This document shows positions 33,885 through 42,851 of a DNA stretch of 64,000 nt, one piece after another; within the stretch, counting starts at the first letter, position 1, and every line of letters begins with the position of its first letter. The stretch comes from an uncultured Oscillospiraceae bacterium. Lineage in GTDB: Bacteria > Bacillota > Clostridia > Oscillospirales > Acutalibacteraceae. The notes under the pieces are model-generated. The model had not been told where the DNA came from, made no database searches, and saw only the letters and a program-made list of their open reading frames with translations. The stretch lies in NCBI GenBank assembly GCA_900549825.1, contig URQB01000002.1, forward strand, positions 124,001 through 188,000, in the 5' to 3' direction. A program made the translations under genes and the position numbers.

Positions 33885-35966
33885 TTATTTGAGCAGCGTG
33901 TTGCTCTCCTGCGGCAGATCCATCGCGCTTTCACTGCCGGAGAAGTATTGATTGTAAATATCCACCGCCACCGGTGCGCCGTCGACACCGGTGGTCGAGC
34001 CTTCGATGACGATTCCGATGGCGATCTCCGGGTCGTTGGCGGGCGCATAGGTGATCAGAATACCGTTGTTTGTCTTTTTGGATTCTCCGTTGATGGTCCT
34101 GTAAACCTGGGCGGTACCGGTCTTTGCAGCGGCCTTGATGCCGTTTTTGATTTTTGCAAAATGGTGGGAGCAGAAGCCGGTATCACCGACGCGCCGCATT
34201 CCCTCATGTACCAGCTCGAGCGTCGACTTGCTGACATTCAGATTTGCCACGACGGCAGGCTCCTTCTCCAGGATTGTTTTGCTGTAGTCGTAGGATTTGA
34301 TGGATTTGACCAGGTGTGTTTCATAACGGGTGCCGCCATTGGCGATGGTGGCAACATAGTTGGCAATTTGCAGAGGGGTAAACAGGTTATAGGACTGGCC
34401 GATGGCATACTGAACCGTATCGCCGGGGCGCCAAGGCATACCGATTGATTCGGCATATTCCGGCGTGGCGAGCGTCCCGGTTTCCTCGGCGATCTCAATG
34501 CCCGTAGGCTGACCGAGGCCGAATTTTCGGGAATATTCGTTCATCCGTTCGATGCCGATCTGGTAGCCGGCCTCGAAAAAAAAGTTGTTGCAGGAAACAT
34601 TGATGGCATTTACAACGCTGATGTTGCGGTGATAACCCGTGCTGCAGCCGATTCTCAGATCCTTAAACCTTTGGTAACCGCCCTGGCTGGGAGACCCGGC
34701 GCAGTAATAGGTGGTGTTGGCATTGAAAACGCCCTCCTCCAGGCCGGTGACGGCGATGCCCGGCTTCATCGTGGAGCCCGGCGCATAGGTGCTCATCATT
34801 GCGCGGTTCCATAAGGGCGCGTTGTCTGCCTTGGCAAGCTTGGCATAATTCTTGTTATAAGTAGAAATATCATAGGTAGGGTAGGAGACGGAGGCGAGCA
34901 CCTCGCCCGTGTGGACGTCGATTGCAACGAGAGCGCCGCCAAAATATGATGTACCCGGGTTGTTCACCTTAAGCTCTGCAATGCGTTTGGCAAGGGATTC
35001 GTTCGCAACCTTCTGGAGGTTTTTGTCGATCGTAAGCACGATCGTGTTGCCCTGCTCTGGCTCCTTGACGTATTCCGTGGTCACGTTGCCGTTCTCGTCC
35101 GTCGTTGTGCGCTTGGTACCGTCTGTGCCGCGCAGGTATTCCTCCATGGCCTTTTCAATGCCGTTTTTGCCGATGCTGTCGGTCTGGAGGTAGCCCTGAT
35201 CCTTATATTTTTGATATTCGCTCTCGCTGATCGCGCCGACCATGCCAAGAATGTGCGGCGCGAGCGTACCATCGACATATTCGCGGTATGGCACAACCTC
35301 GATCTCCACGCCCTGATAGAAATCGCTTTTCTCCTTGATTTCCGCTACCGTCTGGGTAGAGACGTCCTCCGCGAAGGTGTAGGGCGTGCGTTTGCTGAAC
35401 ATCAGGCGGTGCATCTCATAATAGACGGAGGCGATTTTGCGCGCCTGCTCCGGCGTATAGTCCTGCAGGCTGTATTTTTCAATGAGCGCATCCATGCAGT
35501 TCTGCGCGGTGGCATAGCTGTTGAGGTGCAGGATCTCATCGGATTTCAGATAGGCCACGTCGCTGTCCCGGTCCTCCGGGAAGGCGATTTTACCGCTTTC
35601 ATCGTAGATGAGTGGAAGATTGTCGATCCATTTTTCCCCCTTGGATTCCAGCAGCTTGATCAGGCTGTTGACGATCTGATTGCGCTGTGCGATCTTCTCC
35701 TTCCTGTCGGACGGAAATTGCTCTGCTGTAAATATAATGGAATTGCCCTTGCGGTTGGTCACAAGTGGATTGCCGTTGCGGTCCAGGATTTCGCCGCGCG
35801 CCGCCTCTACCCGTGTGCTGGCAGAGCTGATGGACTTACTTTGCTCGGCATATTTCGCGCCGTTGATGAGCTGCAGCTGGACAAGGCGGCCTGCAGAGAG
35901 CAGCAGGAAAACGCCCAGCAGGCAGACGGAGACAACAACGCGGGAAGTACGTTTGTCCTGATTCAT
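33885..35966 (-). CDS. mrdA: penicillin-binding protein 2 (peptidoglycan transpeptidase)
   Basis: A 693-residue class B penicillin-binding protein that cross-links wall peptidoglycan during elongation. One N-terminal transmembrane helix (near residues 9-30) precedes the pedestal domain and the transpeptidase domain. Active-site motifs are STMK with S398 and K401, the SCNFFFEAG-type SxN region, and KTGTAQV. ATG 35966 has GAAAGGATGG upstream. The gene follows mreB, mreC and mreD, the classic elongasome order, and precedes minD. Confidence 0.94.
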   Translation of the reverse strand: MNQDKRTSRVVVSVCLLGVFLLLSAGRLVQLQLINGAKYAEQSKSISSASTRVEAARGEILDRNGNPLVTNRKGNSIIFTAEQFPSDRKEKIAQRNQIVNSLIKLLESKGEKWIDNLPLIYDESGKIAFPEDRDSDVAYLKSDEILHLNSYATAQNCMDALIEKYSLQDYTPEQARKIASVYYEMHRLMFSKRTPYTFAEDVSTQTVAEIKEKSDFYQGVEIEVVPYREYVDGTLAPHILGMVGAISESEYQKYKDQGYLQTDSIGKNGIEKAMEEYLRGTDGTKRTTTDENGNVTTEYVKEPEQGNTIVLTIDKNLQKVANESLAKRIAELKVNNPGTSYFGGALVAIDVHTGEVLASVSYPTYDISTYNKNYAKLAKADNAPLWNRAMMSTYAPGSTMKPGIAVTGLEEGVFNANTTYYCAGSPSQGGYQRFKDLRIGCSTGYHRNISVVNAINVSCNNFFFEAGYQIGIERMNEYSRKFGLGQPTGIEIAEETGTLATPEYAESIGMPWRPGDTVQYAIGQSYNLFTPLQIANYVATIANGGTRYETHLVKSIKSYDYSKTILEKEPAVVANLNVSKSTLELVHEGMRRVGDTGFCSHHFAKIKNGIKAAAKTGTAQVYRTINGESKKTNNGILITYAPANDPEIAIGIVIEGSTTGVDGAPVAVDIYNQYFSGSESAMDLPQESNTLLK

Positions 35967-36079
35967 CGGTTCAGCCCATCCTTTCGTATGCTTCAAAAAC
36001 CTTTTGATCTAAAATCGGAAAAGACACAGCGGTCAGAAACTGCTGTGTCAGAAATACCATGTTGACGGTATGTTGCCGG

Positions 36080-36631
36080 CTACAGAATCACAGACGGCTC
36101 TTCGTTTGTGGAAAGCGGATTTTTCAGCTTCCTGCCGAGGGCGCGCAGGGGAAAGAAAAACAGCGGCAGGAAGAGGACGGCATACAGGCTCGCAGGCAGA
36201 TAAAAGCGTACGAGCGCGCTGAGGGCGCCGTCATAGCCCGGGATCGCCAGAAAGACCAGCCAATAGAGCAGGTTGTGAACCAGTGCCGCTACAGTGGACA
36301 ACAGCAGTGCCGTTACAAAATTGACCCGCATCAGGTAGTGCAGCAGCAGCCCGCAAATACAGCCGGTGATGAGTAGCATGACGGCGTGAAAGCCGTCGCC
36401 GCGCGTACCGACCGCATCCCAGACCATGCCGGCGAACATACCGAAGCAGGCGCCGGCCATTTCCCGCTCAAACATGGCGATACAGACAACGAGCGGAATC
36501 AGCGGCATCGCGCTGACGCCGTATATTTTCGGCAGCAGGCCGCCTGTATTTTGCAGCAGGGATACAAACAGGACGATAACGGCGAGAATGCCCCACCGCA
36601 GATAAACCTGCTTTTTTTCCTTTTTGATCAT
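36080..36631 (-). CDS. mreD: rod shape-determining membrane protein MreD
   Basis: A 183-residue integral membrane protein with five or six hydrophobic helices, matching MreD in length and pattern. It contains the typical loop EREMAGACFGMFAGMVWDAVGTRGDGFHAVMLLITG read in segments. It works with MreC and PBP2 in wall elongation. The gene is 35 bases after mreC and 113 bases before mrdA. Confidence 0.92.
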   Translation of the reverse strand: MIKKEKKQVYLRWGILAVIVLFVSLLQNTGGLLPKIYGVSAMPLIPLVVCIAMFEREMAGACFGMFAGMVWDAVGTRGDGFHAVMLLITGCICGLLLHYLMRVNFVTALLLSTVAALVHNLLYWLVFLAIPGYDGALSALVRFYLPASLYAVLFLPLFFFPLRALGRKLKNPLSTNEEPSVIL

Positions 36632-36666
36632 CCGAAGGCCCCGCCTTTCTGCAAGGATTCCCGCGG

Positions 36667-37548
36667 CTACTGTGCGTTGCCGCCGGAAGCGCCCTGCGCA
36701 TCCTCTGCCGTTTTCTGCCCCTCAAAGGCAGTGATGACGAAGACATCGTGTACGGCGCTGATATCAATGCCCGGCTTTACAACCGCATAGGCGGAAATAT
36801 CATACGTATTGTTTTTGACATCCTCTACCGTGCCGATGAGGATGCCCTGCGGGAAGAATTCGCCCGCGCCGGAGGTCTGGACGATACCGCCTTTGGAGAC
36901 GACGGTTGTGCGCTCCAGGCCGGTGAGCTGGCATTTACCCTCGCGGGATAATGCGATATCCGTGCTGAGGACGCCCTGCTCATTGGTGTTGGATTCCTCT
37001 GCGCTGACATTGACCGATGGATCAAGGATTGTTTTTACCGTGCATCCGGTGCTCCACACGCGCTCTACGCGGCCGGCCAGATACTGACCGGAAATCACGG
37101 GATCGTTGACCTCGATCCCGTCGGACGAACCCTTATTGAGCGTGAAGGAATAAAACAGATCCGAGGAATCGCGCGCAATGATGGAAGCGGGCGTCATCTC
37201 CCAATCCTGATGGGCTTCCTTGACGCCCAAAACAGATTCATAGGAGGAGATCTGCCGTTTCATCTCGTTGTAATCGACCAGCTGCTTCTGATAGTCGGCG
37301 ATCTGCTGCTTCAGCTCATCGATTTCTTTCGCATAAGTACCTGCGGAGACGAAACCGCCGGAAAAATTCCCGATTTGCTCCGATACATAGGCGGAGAGCC
37401 GCTGCAGAGGCGCAAAAATCGTCCCCAGCAAAGAGGAAGAAGGCGACGCTCCGCCATGGGAGGCCGCCGCAATAATCATTCCAACGATCAGCGCGGCAAG
37501 GATGCCGAGCAGAACCTTAAAACGCTTGCTGTGAAAGAAACGCTGCAT
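36667..37548 (-). CDS. mreC: rod shape-determining protein MreC
   Basis: A 293-residue bitopic protein. A transmembrane helix (residues about 11-28) is followed by a coiled coil (YAKEIDELKQQIADYQKQLVDYNEMKRQIS) and the MreC beta domain with DPVISGQYLAGRVERVWSTGCTVKTILDPS, the typical signature. It links the MreB filament to PBP2 outside the membrane. A short Ala/Gly/Asn/Gln tail ends the protein. ATG 37548 lies 47 bases after mreB. Confidence 0.94.
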   Translation of the reverse strand: MQRFFHSKRFKVLLGILAALIVGMIIAAASHGGASPSSSLLGTIFAPLQRLSAYVSEQIGNFSGGFVSAGTYAKEIDELKQQIADYQKQLVDYNEMKRQISSYESVLGVKEAHQDWEMTPASIIARDSSDLFYSFTLNKGSSDGIEVNDPVISGQYLAGRVERVWSTGCTVKTILDPSVNVSAEESNTNEQGVLSTDIALSREGKCQLTGLERTTVVSKGGIVQTSGAGEFFPQGILIGTVEDVKNNTYDISAYAVVKPGIDISAVHDVFVITAFEGQKTAEDAQGASGGNAQ

Positions 37549-37595
37549 AAAAATCCTCGCCTGCCTTCTGAGTCAGGCCTGCCGGCCGGATAAAC

Positions 37596-38612
37596 TCAGT
37601 TGTAATCTCTGGTGCCGGTGATGCCGAGCACATCAGATTCCAGGCACATGCCAGTGCCGTCGACCACGCAGTCCAGCGGATTTTCCGCCACGTGGACGGG
37701 CATCTTCGTCTCGACGGCGATCAGGCGGTCCAGCCCGCGCAGCAGCGCGCCGCCACCGGTGAGCATGATGCCATGGTCGATGATATCAGCCGAGAGCTCC
37801 GGCGGCGTTTTCTCCAACGTCGCGCGAATCGCGTCCAGAATCTGATTGACCGGATCGGCCAGCGCCTCGCGGATCTCCTCGGAGCTTACCTCGATATTCT
37901 TCGGCAGGCCGTCCATCAGGTTGCGGCCCTTGACATCCATCGTGCCCTCGCCCTCATAGGGGTAAGCGGAGCCGATTTTGATCTTGATCTCCTCTGCGGT
38001 GCGCTCGCCGACAAGAAGATTATATTTCTTTTTGATATAAGAAATGATCGCTTCGTCGAAATTATCGCCCGCGATGCGCGCAGAGCGGGAGGTGACGATA
38101 TCGCCCAGAGAGATGACGGCCACCTCAGAGGTGCCGCCGCCGATATCGACGACCATGCTGCCCGTCGCCTCGCTCACGGGAAGGCCCGCGCCGATTGCGG
38201 CGGCCATCGGCTCATCGATGAGGCTGACGTATTTCGCACCCGCACTGCGCGCCGCATCATGCACCGCGCGCTTCTCTACCTCAGTGACGCCGGAGGGGAT
38301 GCAGATCATCACGCGGGCGCGGTTGAAGGGGGAGCCGCTCGTCGCGCGGCGGATGAATTCCTTGAGCATGTCGGAGGTGATGTCAAAATCCGCGATGACG
38401 CCATCCTTCAGGGGACGAACCGCGATGATGGAGCCGGGGGTGCGGCCGATCATTTCCTTTGCTTCAATACCGACCGCCACAACGCGGTTCGGATTAGAAC
38501 GGACGTCTACCGCGACCACGGAAGGCTCGCGGGTGACAATCCCTTTCCCTTTTACGAATACGAGTGTATTTGCAGTGCCAAGGTCGATGCCGATATCCTG
38601 TGAAAATAACAT
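37596..38612 (-). CDS. mreB: actin-like rod shape protein MreB
   Basis: A 338-residue bacterial actin that guides wall synthesis. It shows [20 protein letters not shown] (phosphate 1), [10 protein letters not shown], the [26 protein letters not shown] region (phosphate 2) and the adenosine motif [13 protein letters not shown]. The longer frame upstream is rejected: AAAGGAG lies just before ATG 38612 and the promoter is only 60 bases away. It is the first gene of the mreBCD-mrdA-minD-mgsA string. Confidence 0.97.
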   Translation of the reverse strand: MLFSQDIGIDLGTANTLVFVKGKGIVTREPSVVAVDVRSNPNRVVAVGIEAKEMIGRTPGSIIAVRPLKDGVIADFDITSDMLKEFIRRATSGSPFNRARVMICIPSGVTEVEKRAVHDAARSAGAKYVSLIDEPMAAAIGAGLPVSEATGSMVVDIGGGTSEVAVISLGDIVTSRSARIAGDNFDEAIISYIKKKYNLLVGERTAEEIKIKIGSAYPYEGEGTMDVKGRNLMDGLPKNIEVSSEEIREALADPVNQILDAIRATLEKTPPELSADIIDHGIMLTGGGALLRGLDRLIAVETKMPVHVAENPLDCVVDGTGMCLESDVLGITGTRDYN

Positions 38613-38672
38613 GGCGTTTAAACTCCTTTCCAAGCGGGGCGCCGAAGCCCGGCTGCACCCATAACGTATATT

Positions 38673-38701
38673 ATTATAACCTTTATTGAAAACTTTCTCA
38701 A
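38673..38701 (-). promoter_or_regulatory. sigma-A promoter of mreB operon
   Basis: On the minus strand: TTGAGA (38701-38696), a 17-base spacer, TATAAT (38678-38673). Confidence 0.8.
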
Positions 38702-38803
38702 CCGCAAATGGAAAAAACCTGTGCAGTTTTTCGCCTGTTTTCTCCTTATTTTCTGGCGAAATTCCATATCCCACGCACTGGAGAAGGCGGAAATGGAATA
38801 GCC

Positions 38804-39388
38804 CTACAGAACAGCGCCTCTCACCCCGTATTGGGAAAGATGCCTTGCCGTCTGTGCGATGGGCAGCCCCATAACGTTGAAATAGTCGCCTTCGATGCCC
38901 TCTACCAGCAGGCAGCCACAGCCCTGGATGCCGTAAGCGCCTGCCTTATCCATCGGCTCGCCTGTGGCGATGTAGCTGCGGATTTCCGCATCGGATAAGG
39001 GATAAAAACGCACGGCGGAGGCACAGGAGAAGGCTTCCCGTTTCCCGCCTTCCCCGGGGAGCGCAATACATACGCCCGTATAGACTGTGTGTTCACGCCC
39101 GGAGAGAGAACGGAGCATGGAAAAAGCGTCCGCTTTATCCTTCGGTTTCCCGAGGACGGCGCCGTCCCTTACGACGATGGTATCCGCCGCAAGGACGATT
39201 TCATCCTCTGCGGCATTCCGGGCAATGTACGCCGCTTTCTGTGCAGCGAGCGCTTCCACGGCATGGTCGACGGGAAGGACGGCATCCAAATGCTCCTCCA
39301 ACTCGGCAGGCCGTACGCAGAAGGTATAGCCTGCGTTCGTCAGGATTTCCCGCCGCCGCGGGGAAGCGGAGGCCAAAATCAGCTTCAT
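38804..39388 (-). CDS. maf: Maf-like nucleoside triphosphate pyrophosphatase
   Basis: A 194-residue enzyme that hydrolyses dTTP/UTP or modified nucleotides and guards against misincorporation; Maf also affects septum formation. Motifs: [13 protein letters not shown] (residues 3-15), [20 protein letters not shown] and the GAYGIQGCG segment. ATG 39388 fits a GGAGAA site; the ORF extends upstream without one. It lies directly upstream of mreB, an arrangement frequent in Firmicutes. Confidence 0.92.
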   Translation of the reverse strand: MKLILASASPRRREILTNAGYTFCVRPAELEEHLDAVLPVDHAVEALAAQKAAYIARNAAEDEIVLAADTIVVRDGAVLGKPKDKADAFSMLRSLSGREHTVYTGVCIALPGEGGKREAFSCASAVRFYPLSDAEIRSYIATGEPMDKAGAYGIQGCGCLLVEGIEGDYFNVMGLPIAQTARHLSQYGVRGAVL

Positions 39389-39484
39389 AATGATTCTCCA
39401 ATCATAAAATAAGGTGGAATAAAACATATTTTATTGAATAAATTTTATGATGGTCCACATAAAAAACCTATTTTCGCCCAACTG

Positions 39485-39922
39485 TCATCTTCCCGTAGAG
39501 CCGAAGCCGCCCTCGCCGCGCTGCGTTTGCGTGAGGGCCTCCACCGCTTCAACAGGCGGGCAGAGGACGGGCAGGACGGCAAGCTGTGCGATCCGTTCAC
39601 CGGGCTGGATTTCATAAGGCTCGTCGAACTGGTTGATCAGCCCCACGCACATCTCGCCCGTATAATCGCTGTCGATCACGCCCACGCCATTGGAAAGCGC
39701 GATTCCATGCTTGATGCCAAGCCCGCTGCGGGCGAATACGAATCCGGCCGTCCCTTCGGGCAGTCCGACGGCAATACCGGTGGGTACCACGGCATGCGCC
39801 CGTGCGGGGAGCAGCAGGGGAGCATCGATGCAGGCGCACAGGTCGAGTCCGGCGCTGCCGGGCGTGGCGCGCTGGGGGATGACGGCGCCTTCACGGATTT
39901 TTTTGATTTTCAGGGTTGTCAT
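39485..39922 (-). CDS. dut: dUTP diphosphatase
   Basis: A 145-residue trimeric dUTPase that keeps uracil out of DNA and supplies dUMP. The five motifs are visible: GSAGLDLCA, RSGLGIKHGI, GVIDSDYTGEM, RIAQLAVLP and the C-terminal RGEGGFGSTGR. AGGAGG precedes ATG 39922 by eight bases. It lies 96 bases upstream of maf on the same strand. Confidence 0.96.
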   Translation of the reverse strand: MTTLKIKKIREGAVIPQRATPGSAGLDLCACIDAPLLLPARAHAVVPTGIAVGLPEGTAGFVFARSGLGIKHGIALSNGVGVIDSDYTGEMCVGLINQFDEPYEIQPGERIAQLAVLPVLCPPVEAVEALTQTQRGEGGFGSTGR

Positions 39923-40065
39923 ATGGAATGCCTCCTGCGTAAGAGTATAGGGCAATTTAGCGGCATTTCAAACAGAGAAATACTGCCGGTTTGCCAATTT
40001 GACCATCCAGTAGCTGAACAGGCACGGCAGAGGGCCGTGCTTATTTGTTCATCTATTCTGCTTAT

Positions 40066-42135
40066 TTATTCAATGCCGCGAAAATAGAGCCCGCGCGTAT
40101 AGGGGCCGCCCGGGGCGGCTCCACTTTGATACCGGGATACGATCTCAGCGCATTGCTCCGGCGTTTCATGTGTAAAATACAGGAGCAGGAAATCGATGTT
40201 CTGAATTTTGGAAAGCTGGTCCGCCAGGTAAATGGGACGCGAATTCAGGAGCTCGCTACATCCGTCCGTACAGGTAACCGGAAAGGCAATCCCTTTGCGA
40301 TCGGTCAGGGAGCCCTGCTTTTTACACGCTTTGCAGCTGCTCCCGTTTGCGAGGGGACAATTGCGCGTGAGCATGAGCGGGACGCTGCCGTATGCAACCA
40401 ACCCACGCGGCAAATTCCCGCCGAGCGCGCACGCCTGCACAAGCGTCAACTCAAAGGAGAGCGTTGCCTGGCTGATTCCCATGGATGCGGCCTGCTCCAA
40501 CGCCTGCGTATTGAACAGATTGAGCCCGAAGCCGCCGTGGACGGCAAAACCGGCCGCTCCCGCCATACGGACCGCCCCCAGCGTGTGGACCAGGGCTGTT
40601 GTAACACCCGCCTGCCTTGCGTTTTTCAGCTGTGTAAAAACGGCCGCTTCCCTGCCGAACAGGCCGCGCGGAATTTCGACGGCAACGGGAAGGTCCGCTT
40701 CAACCAATTTTTTCAGCTGTTCTTCCGGCGTATGAAGCGGAAGATATACGCAGGCAAAAGCGCTGCAATCCTTTGGAAGCTGCGCTGCCTCTGAAAAGCG
40801 GGCGTAGAATACGGGAGATCCCTGCATACGGCGCACGGGCGCCGCCCGTGCGATACCGAGCTGAAGGCTTTTTGCGGAAGGCTCACCCAATATCCGGGAG
40901 AGGGTTTGGAGCGCTTCGCGCCGCAGTGCATTGATCGCGGATAAAGGTACGCTCAGGCCCGGCGCAAGATCGCAGCGGACTGTTTGTGCATAGTATGGAG
41001 TACCGCCGCATTTGGAGAGCTGGCGGGCAATCGCTTCTTCTGCCAGCGGGCGGGTCAGGGCAGGCTCCGGCAATCTGTCCGATTGAGCGGACACGCTTTT
41101 GCCGCGCGCTGCGGCAGTCAGCACAAGCGGAGCGCCCGGCCGCATGGTGAAAGAGAAGGCAACGCCGGTAAGCGGACGCTCCCTTTCATACAGCCGGGAA
41201 AGCTCCCTGAGTACGGGGGCTGCCGCTGCCACATCCTCCTTGCCGCGGGTACCGAACATGGCACGGCCGCGTTTCCCGGTGAAATAACCATCCGTAAAGC
41301 CGGAGCGGGAAAAAACAGCCTGCAGCTGCCGGGAGAGCGCTTCGTCCGCCTTCCCCTTGCCAAGCGCCTGACGGCAGGCGGTGACAGCCGCGGCAACGTA
41401 TTCCGGCCGTTTCATACGCCCTTCAATTTTAAAAGAGAGAATGCCTGCCTCAGTGAGCGCACTGATGTGCGGAATTAGGGAAAGGTCTTTCAGGCTCAGG
41501 TCGTGCCCCGTGCCGCCGGGCGCGGCAAAGGGGAGGCGGCAGGGCTGGGCGCAGAGCCCCCGGCTGCCGGAACGTGAGCCGAGCATGGCGCTGAGATAGC
41601 ACTGGCCCGAGACACACATGCAGAGCGCGCCGTGGACAAAAACCTCCAGCTCGACCGGGGAGCCAGAGGCGAGGGCTTTGATTTCATCCAGCGAGAGCTC
41701 GCGGGGCAGCACCGCGCGGGTAAAGCCGAGGCGCGCAAGCTCCTCAAGCCCCGCCAGCGTTTGAACCGACATCTGCGTGGAGGCATGCAGCGGAATACCC
41801 GGCGCACTGCTCCGCGCCAGACGCGCTATGCCGAGATCCTGGGTGATCAGAGCATCAATCCCGTTTTCACAGCTCAGGGCGAGCATGTGCTCCACGTCGC
41901 GCAGCTCCTGGTCCCGCACCAGCGTATTGAGCGTCAGGTATACCTTCACGCCGCGTTCATGGCAATAGCGCACGGCCTCCCGTAGCGCTTCATCGTCAAA
42001 ATTCCCCGCGTTGCGGCGGGCGTTGAGCAGCTTTCCGCCCAGATAGACGGCGTCGGCGCCGCAGCGCACCGCGGCGATGAGCGCTTCCATTGTGCCGGCG
42101 GGGGCGAGGATTTCAGCCGGTTGTTTTTGCTGCAT
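40066..42135 (-). CDS. U32 peptidase-family protein (RNA hydroxylation type)
   Basis: A 689-residue U32-family protein. The N-terminal catalytic half contains ILAPAGTMEALIAAVRCGADAVYLGG, HASTQMSV and the cysteine cluster region VHGALCMCVSGQCYLSAMLGSRSGSRGLCAQPCR; the C-terminal half carries a second U32-like/DUF3656 region and cysteines (NCPLANGSSCKACKKQG). Despite the family name, studied members (TrhP, RlhA) hydroxylate tRNA or 23S rRNA rather than cleave protein; which applies here is not clear. The size and middle domain resemble the RlhA-like group. It begins two bases after zapA, a common clostridial pairing. Confidence 0.85.
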   Translation of the reverse strand: MQQKQPAEILAPAGTMEALIAAVRCGADAVYLGGKLLNARRNAGNFDDEALREAVRYCHERGVKVYLTLNTLVRDQELRDVEHMLALSCENGIDALITQDLGIARLARSSAPGIPLHASTQMSVQTLAGLEELARLGFTRAVLPRELSLDEIKALASGSPVELEVFVHGALCMCVSGQCYLSAMLGSRSGSRGLCAQPCRLPFAAPGGTGHDLSLKDLSLIPHISALTEAGILSFKIEGRMKRPEYVAAAVTACRQALGKGKADEALSRQLQAVFSRSGFTDGYFTGKRGRAMFGTRGKEDVAAAAPVLRELSRLYERERPLTGVAFSFTMRPGAPLVLTAAARGKSVSAQSDRLPEPALTRPLAEEAIARQLSKCGGTPYYAQTVRCDLAPGLSVPLSAINALRREALQTLSRILGEPSAKSLQLGIARAAPVRRMQGSPVFYARFSEAAQLPKDCSAFACVYLPLHTPEEQLKKLVEADLPVAVEIPRGLFGREAAVFTQLKNARQAGVTTALVHTLGAVRMAGAAGFAVHGGFGLNLFNTQALEQAASMGISQATLSFELTLVQACALGGNLPRGLVAYGSVPLMLTRNCPLANGSSCKACKKQGSLTDRKGIAFPVTCTDGCSELLNSRPIYLADQLSKIQNIDFLLLYFTHETPEQCAEIVSRYQSGAAPGGPYTRGLYFRGIE

Positions 42136-42137
42136 AC

Positions 42138-42497
42138 TTATTTCTTCCCGGCCTCGGCCAGCTTTGCGCGCAGGTTCTGAATTTCGCGGTTGAGGCGGTC
42201 CACCTCGCGGCGGGAGACCTCCACCTCCATGCGCGCGCGTGCGGAATCCTCAAGATATTCCCGGATCTGGGAGCGAAGGTTATCCGCACTGCTCTCCGAT
42301 TTCCGGTAGGCATCCATCGCGTCGAGAGAGGCGAGGATCGCCGCCTGGGTGAGGGAGAGCCGTTCATTCTCTCGCATTAATCCACTGATTGTTTCGTCCA
42401 GCTGGGCGCCGAGAGACTGGGTGTATTCCACATCGTCCTCCGTGGTGACGTAATAATCCGTACCGCAAATCTGCAGCCTGACTCTGTTCTTTTCCAT
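42138..42497 (-). CDS. zapA: cell division protein ZapA
   Basis: A 119-residue ZapA homologue that bundles FtsZ filaments. The N-terminal globular part (NRVRLQICGTDYYVTTEDDVEYTQSLGAQLDETI) is typical, and the C-terminal part is a long coiled coil (SRREVDRLNREIQNLRAKLAEAGKK). AGAAAGGATG precedes ATG 42497. It is directly upstream of the U32 gene. A TATAAT lies about 100 bases upstream on the minus strand, with a weak -35. Confidence 0.9.
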   Translation of the reverse strand: MEKNRVRLQICGTDYYVTTEDDVEYTQSLGAQLDETISGLMRENERLSLTQAAILASLDAMDAYRKSESSADNLRSQIREYLEDSARARMEVEVSRREVDRLNREIQNLRAKLAEAGKK

Positions 42498-42767
42498 CCT
42501 GAAATGACATCCTTTCTGAAAAACGATTGAAAAGCAAAGTTTCTATTGTTTGAAAAACAGACATGCATGTTCAAAGTGCGCATAGATGTCTTAGTATTTA
42601 TTATACTATAGATTATCAACGTGGAAAAGGGGAAAAACGCTTTTTTTCTCAGAAAGCGCCAATCGGGTTCACCGGGGTATGTTCCCGGAAATTTGTGCAA
42701 AACTAAGATTGATACGGGGGATCAAAGAGGATTTTTCAATCCAGGGGAATGAAATCGTGCCTTACAG

Positions 42768-42796
42768 TTGAAATTATCCAAATATTCGTATAAAAT
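42768..42796 (+). promoter_or_regulatory. sigma-A promoter of glgP
   Basis: TTGAAA (42768-42773), a 17-base spacer, TAAAAT (42791-42796), 56 bases before the start codon. Confidence 0.75.
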
Positions 42797-42851
42797 AGAT
42801 AAAGTAAACGGATTTTAAGTCTTTATTGACAATTTTTTTTGGAGGAAACAT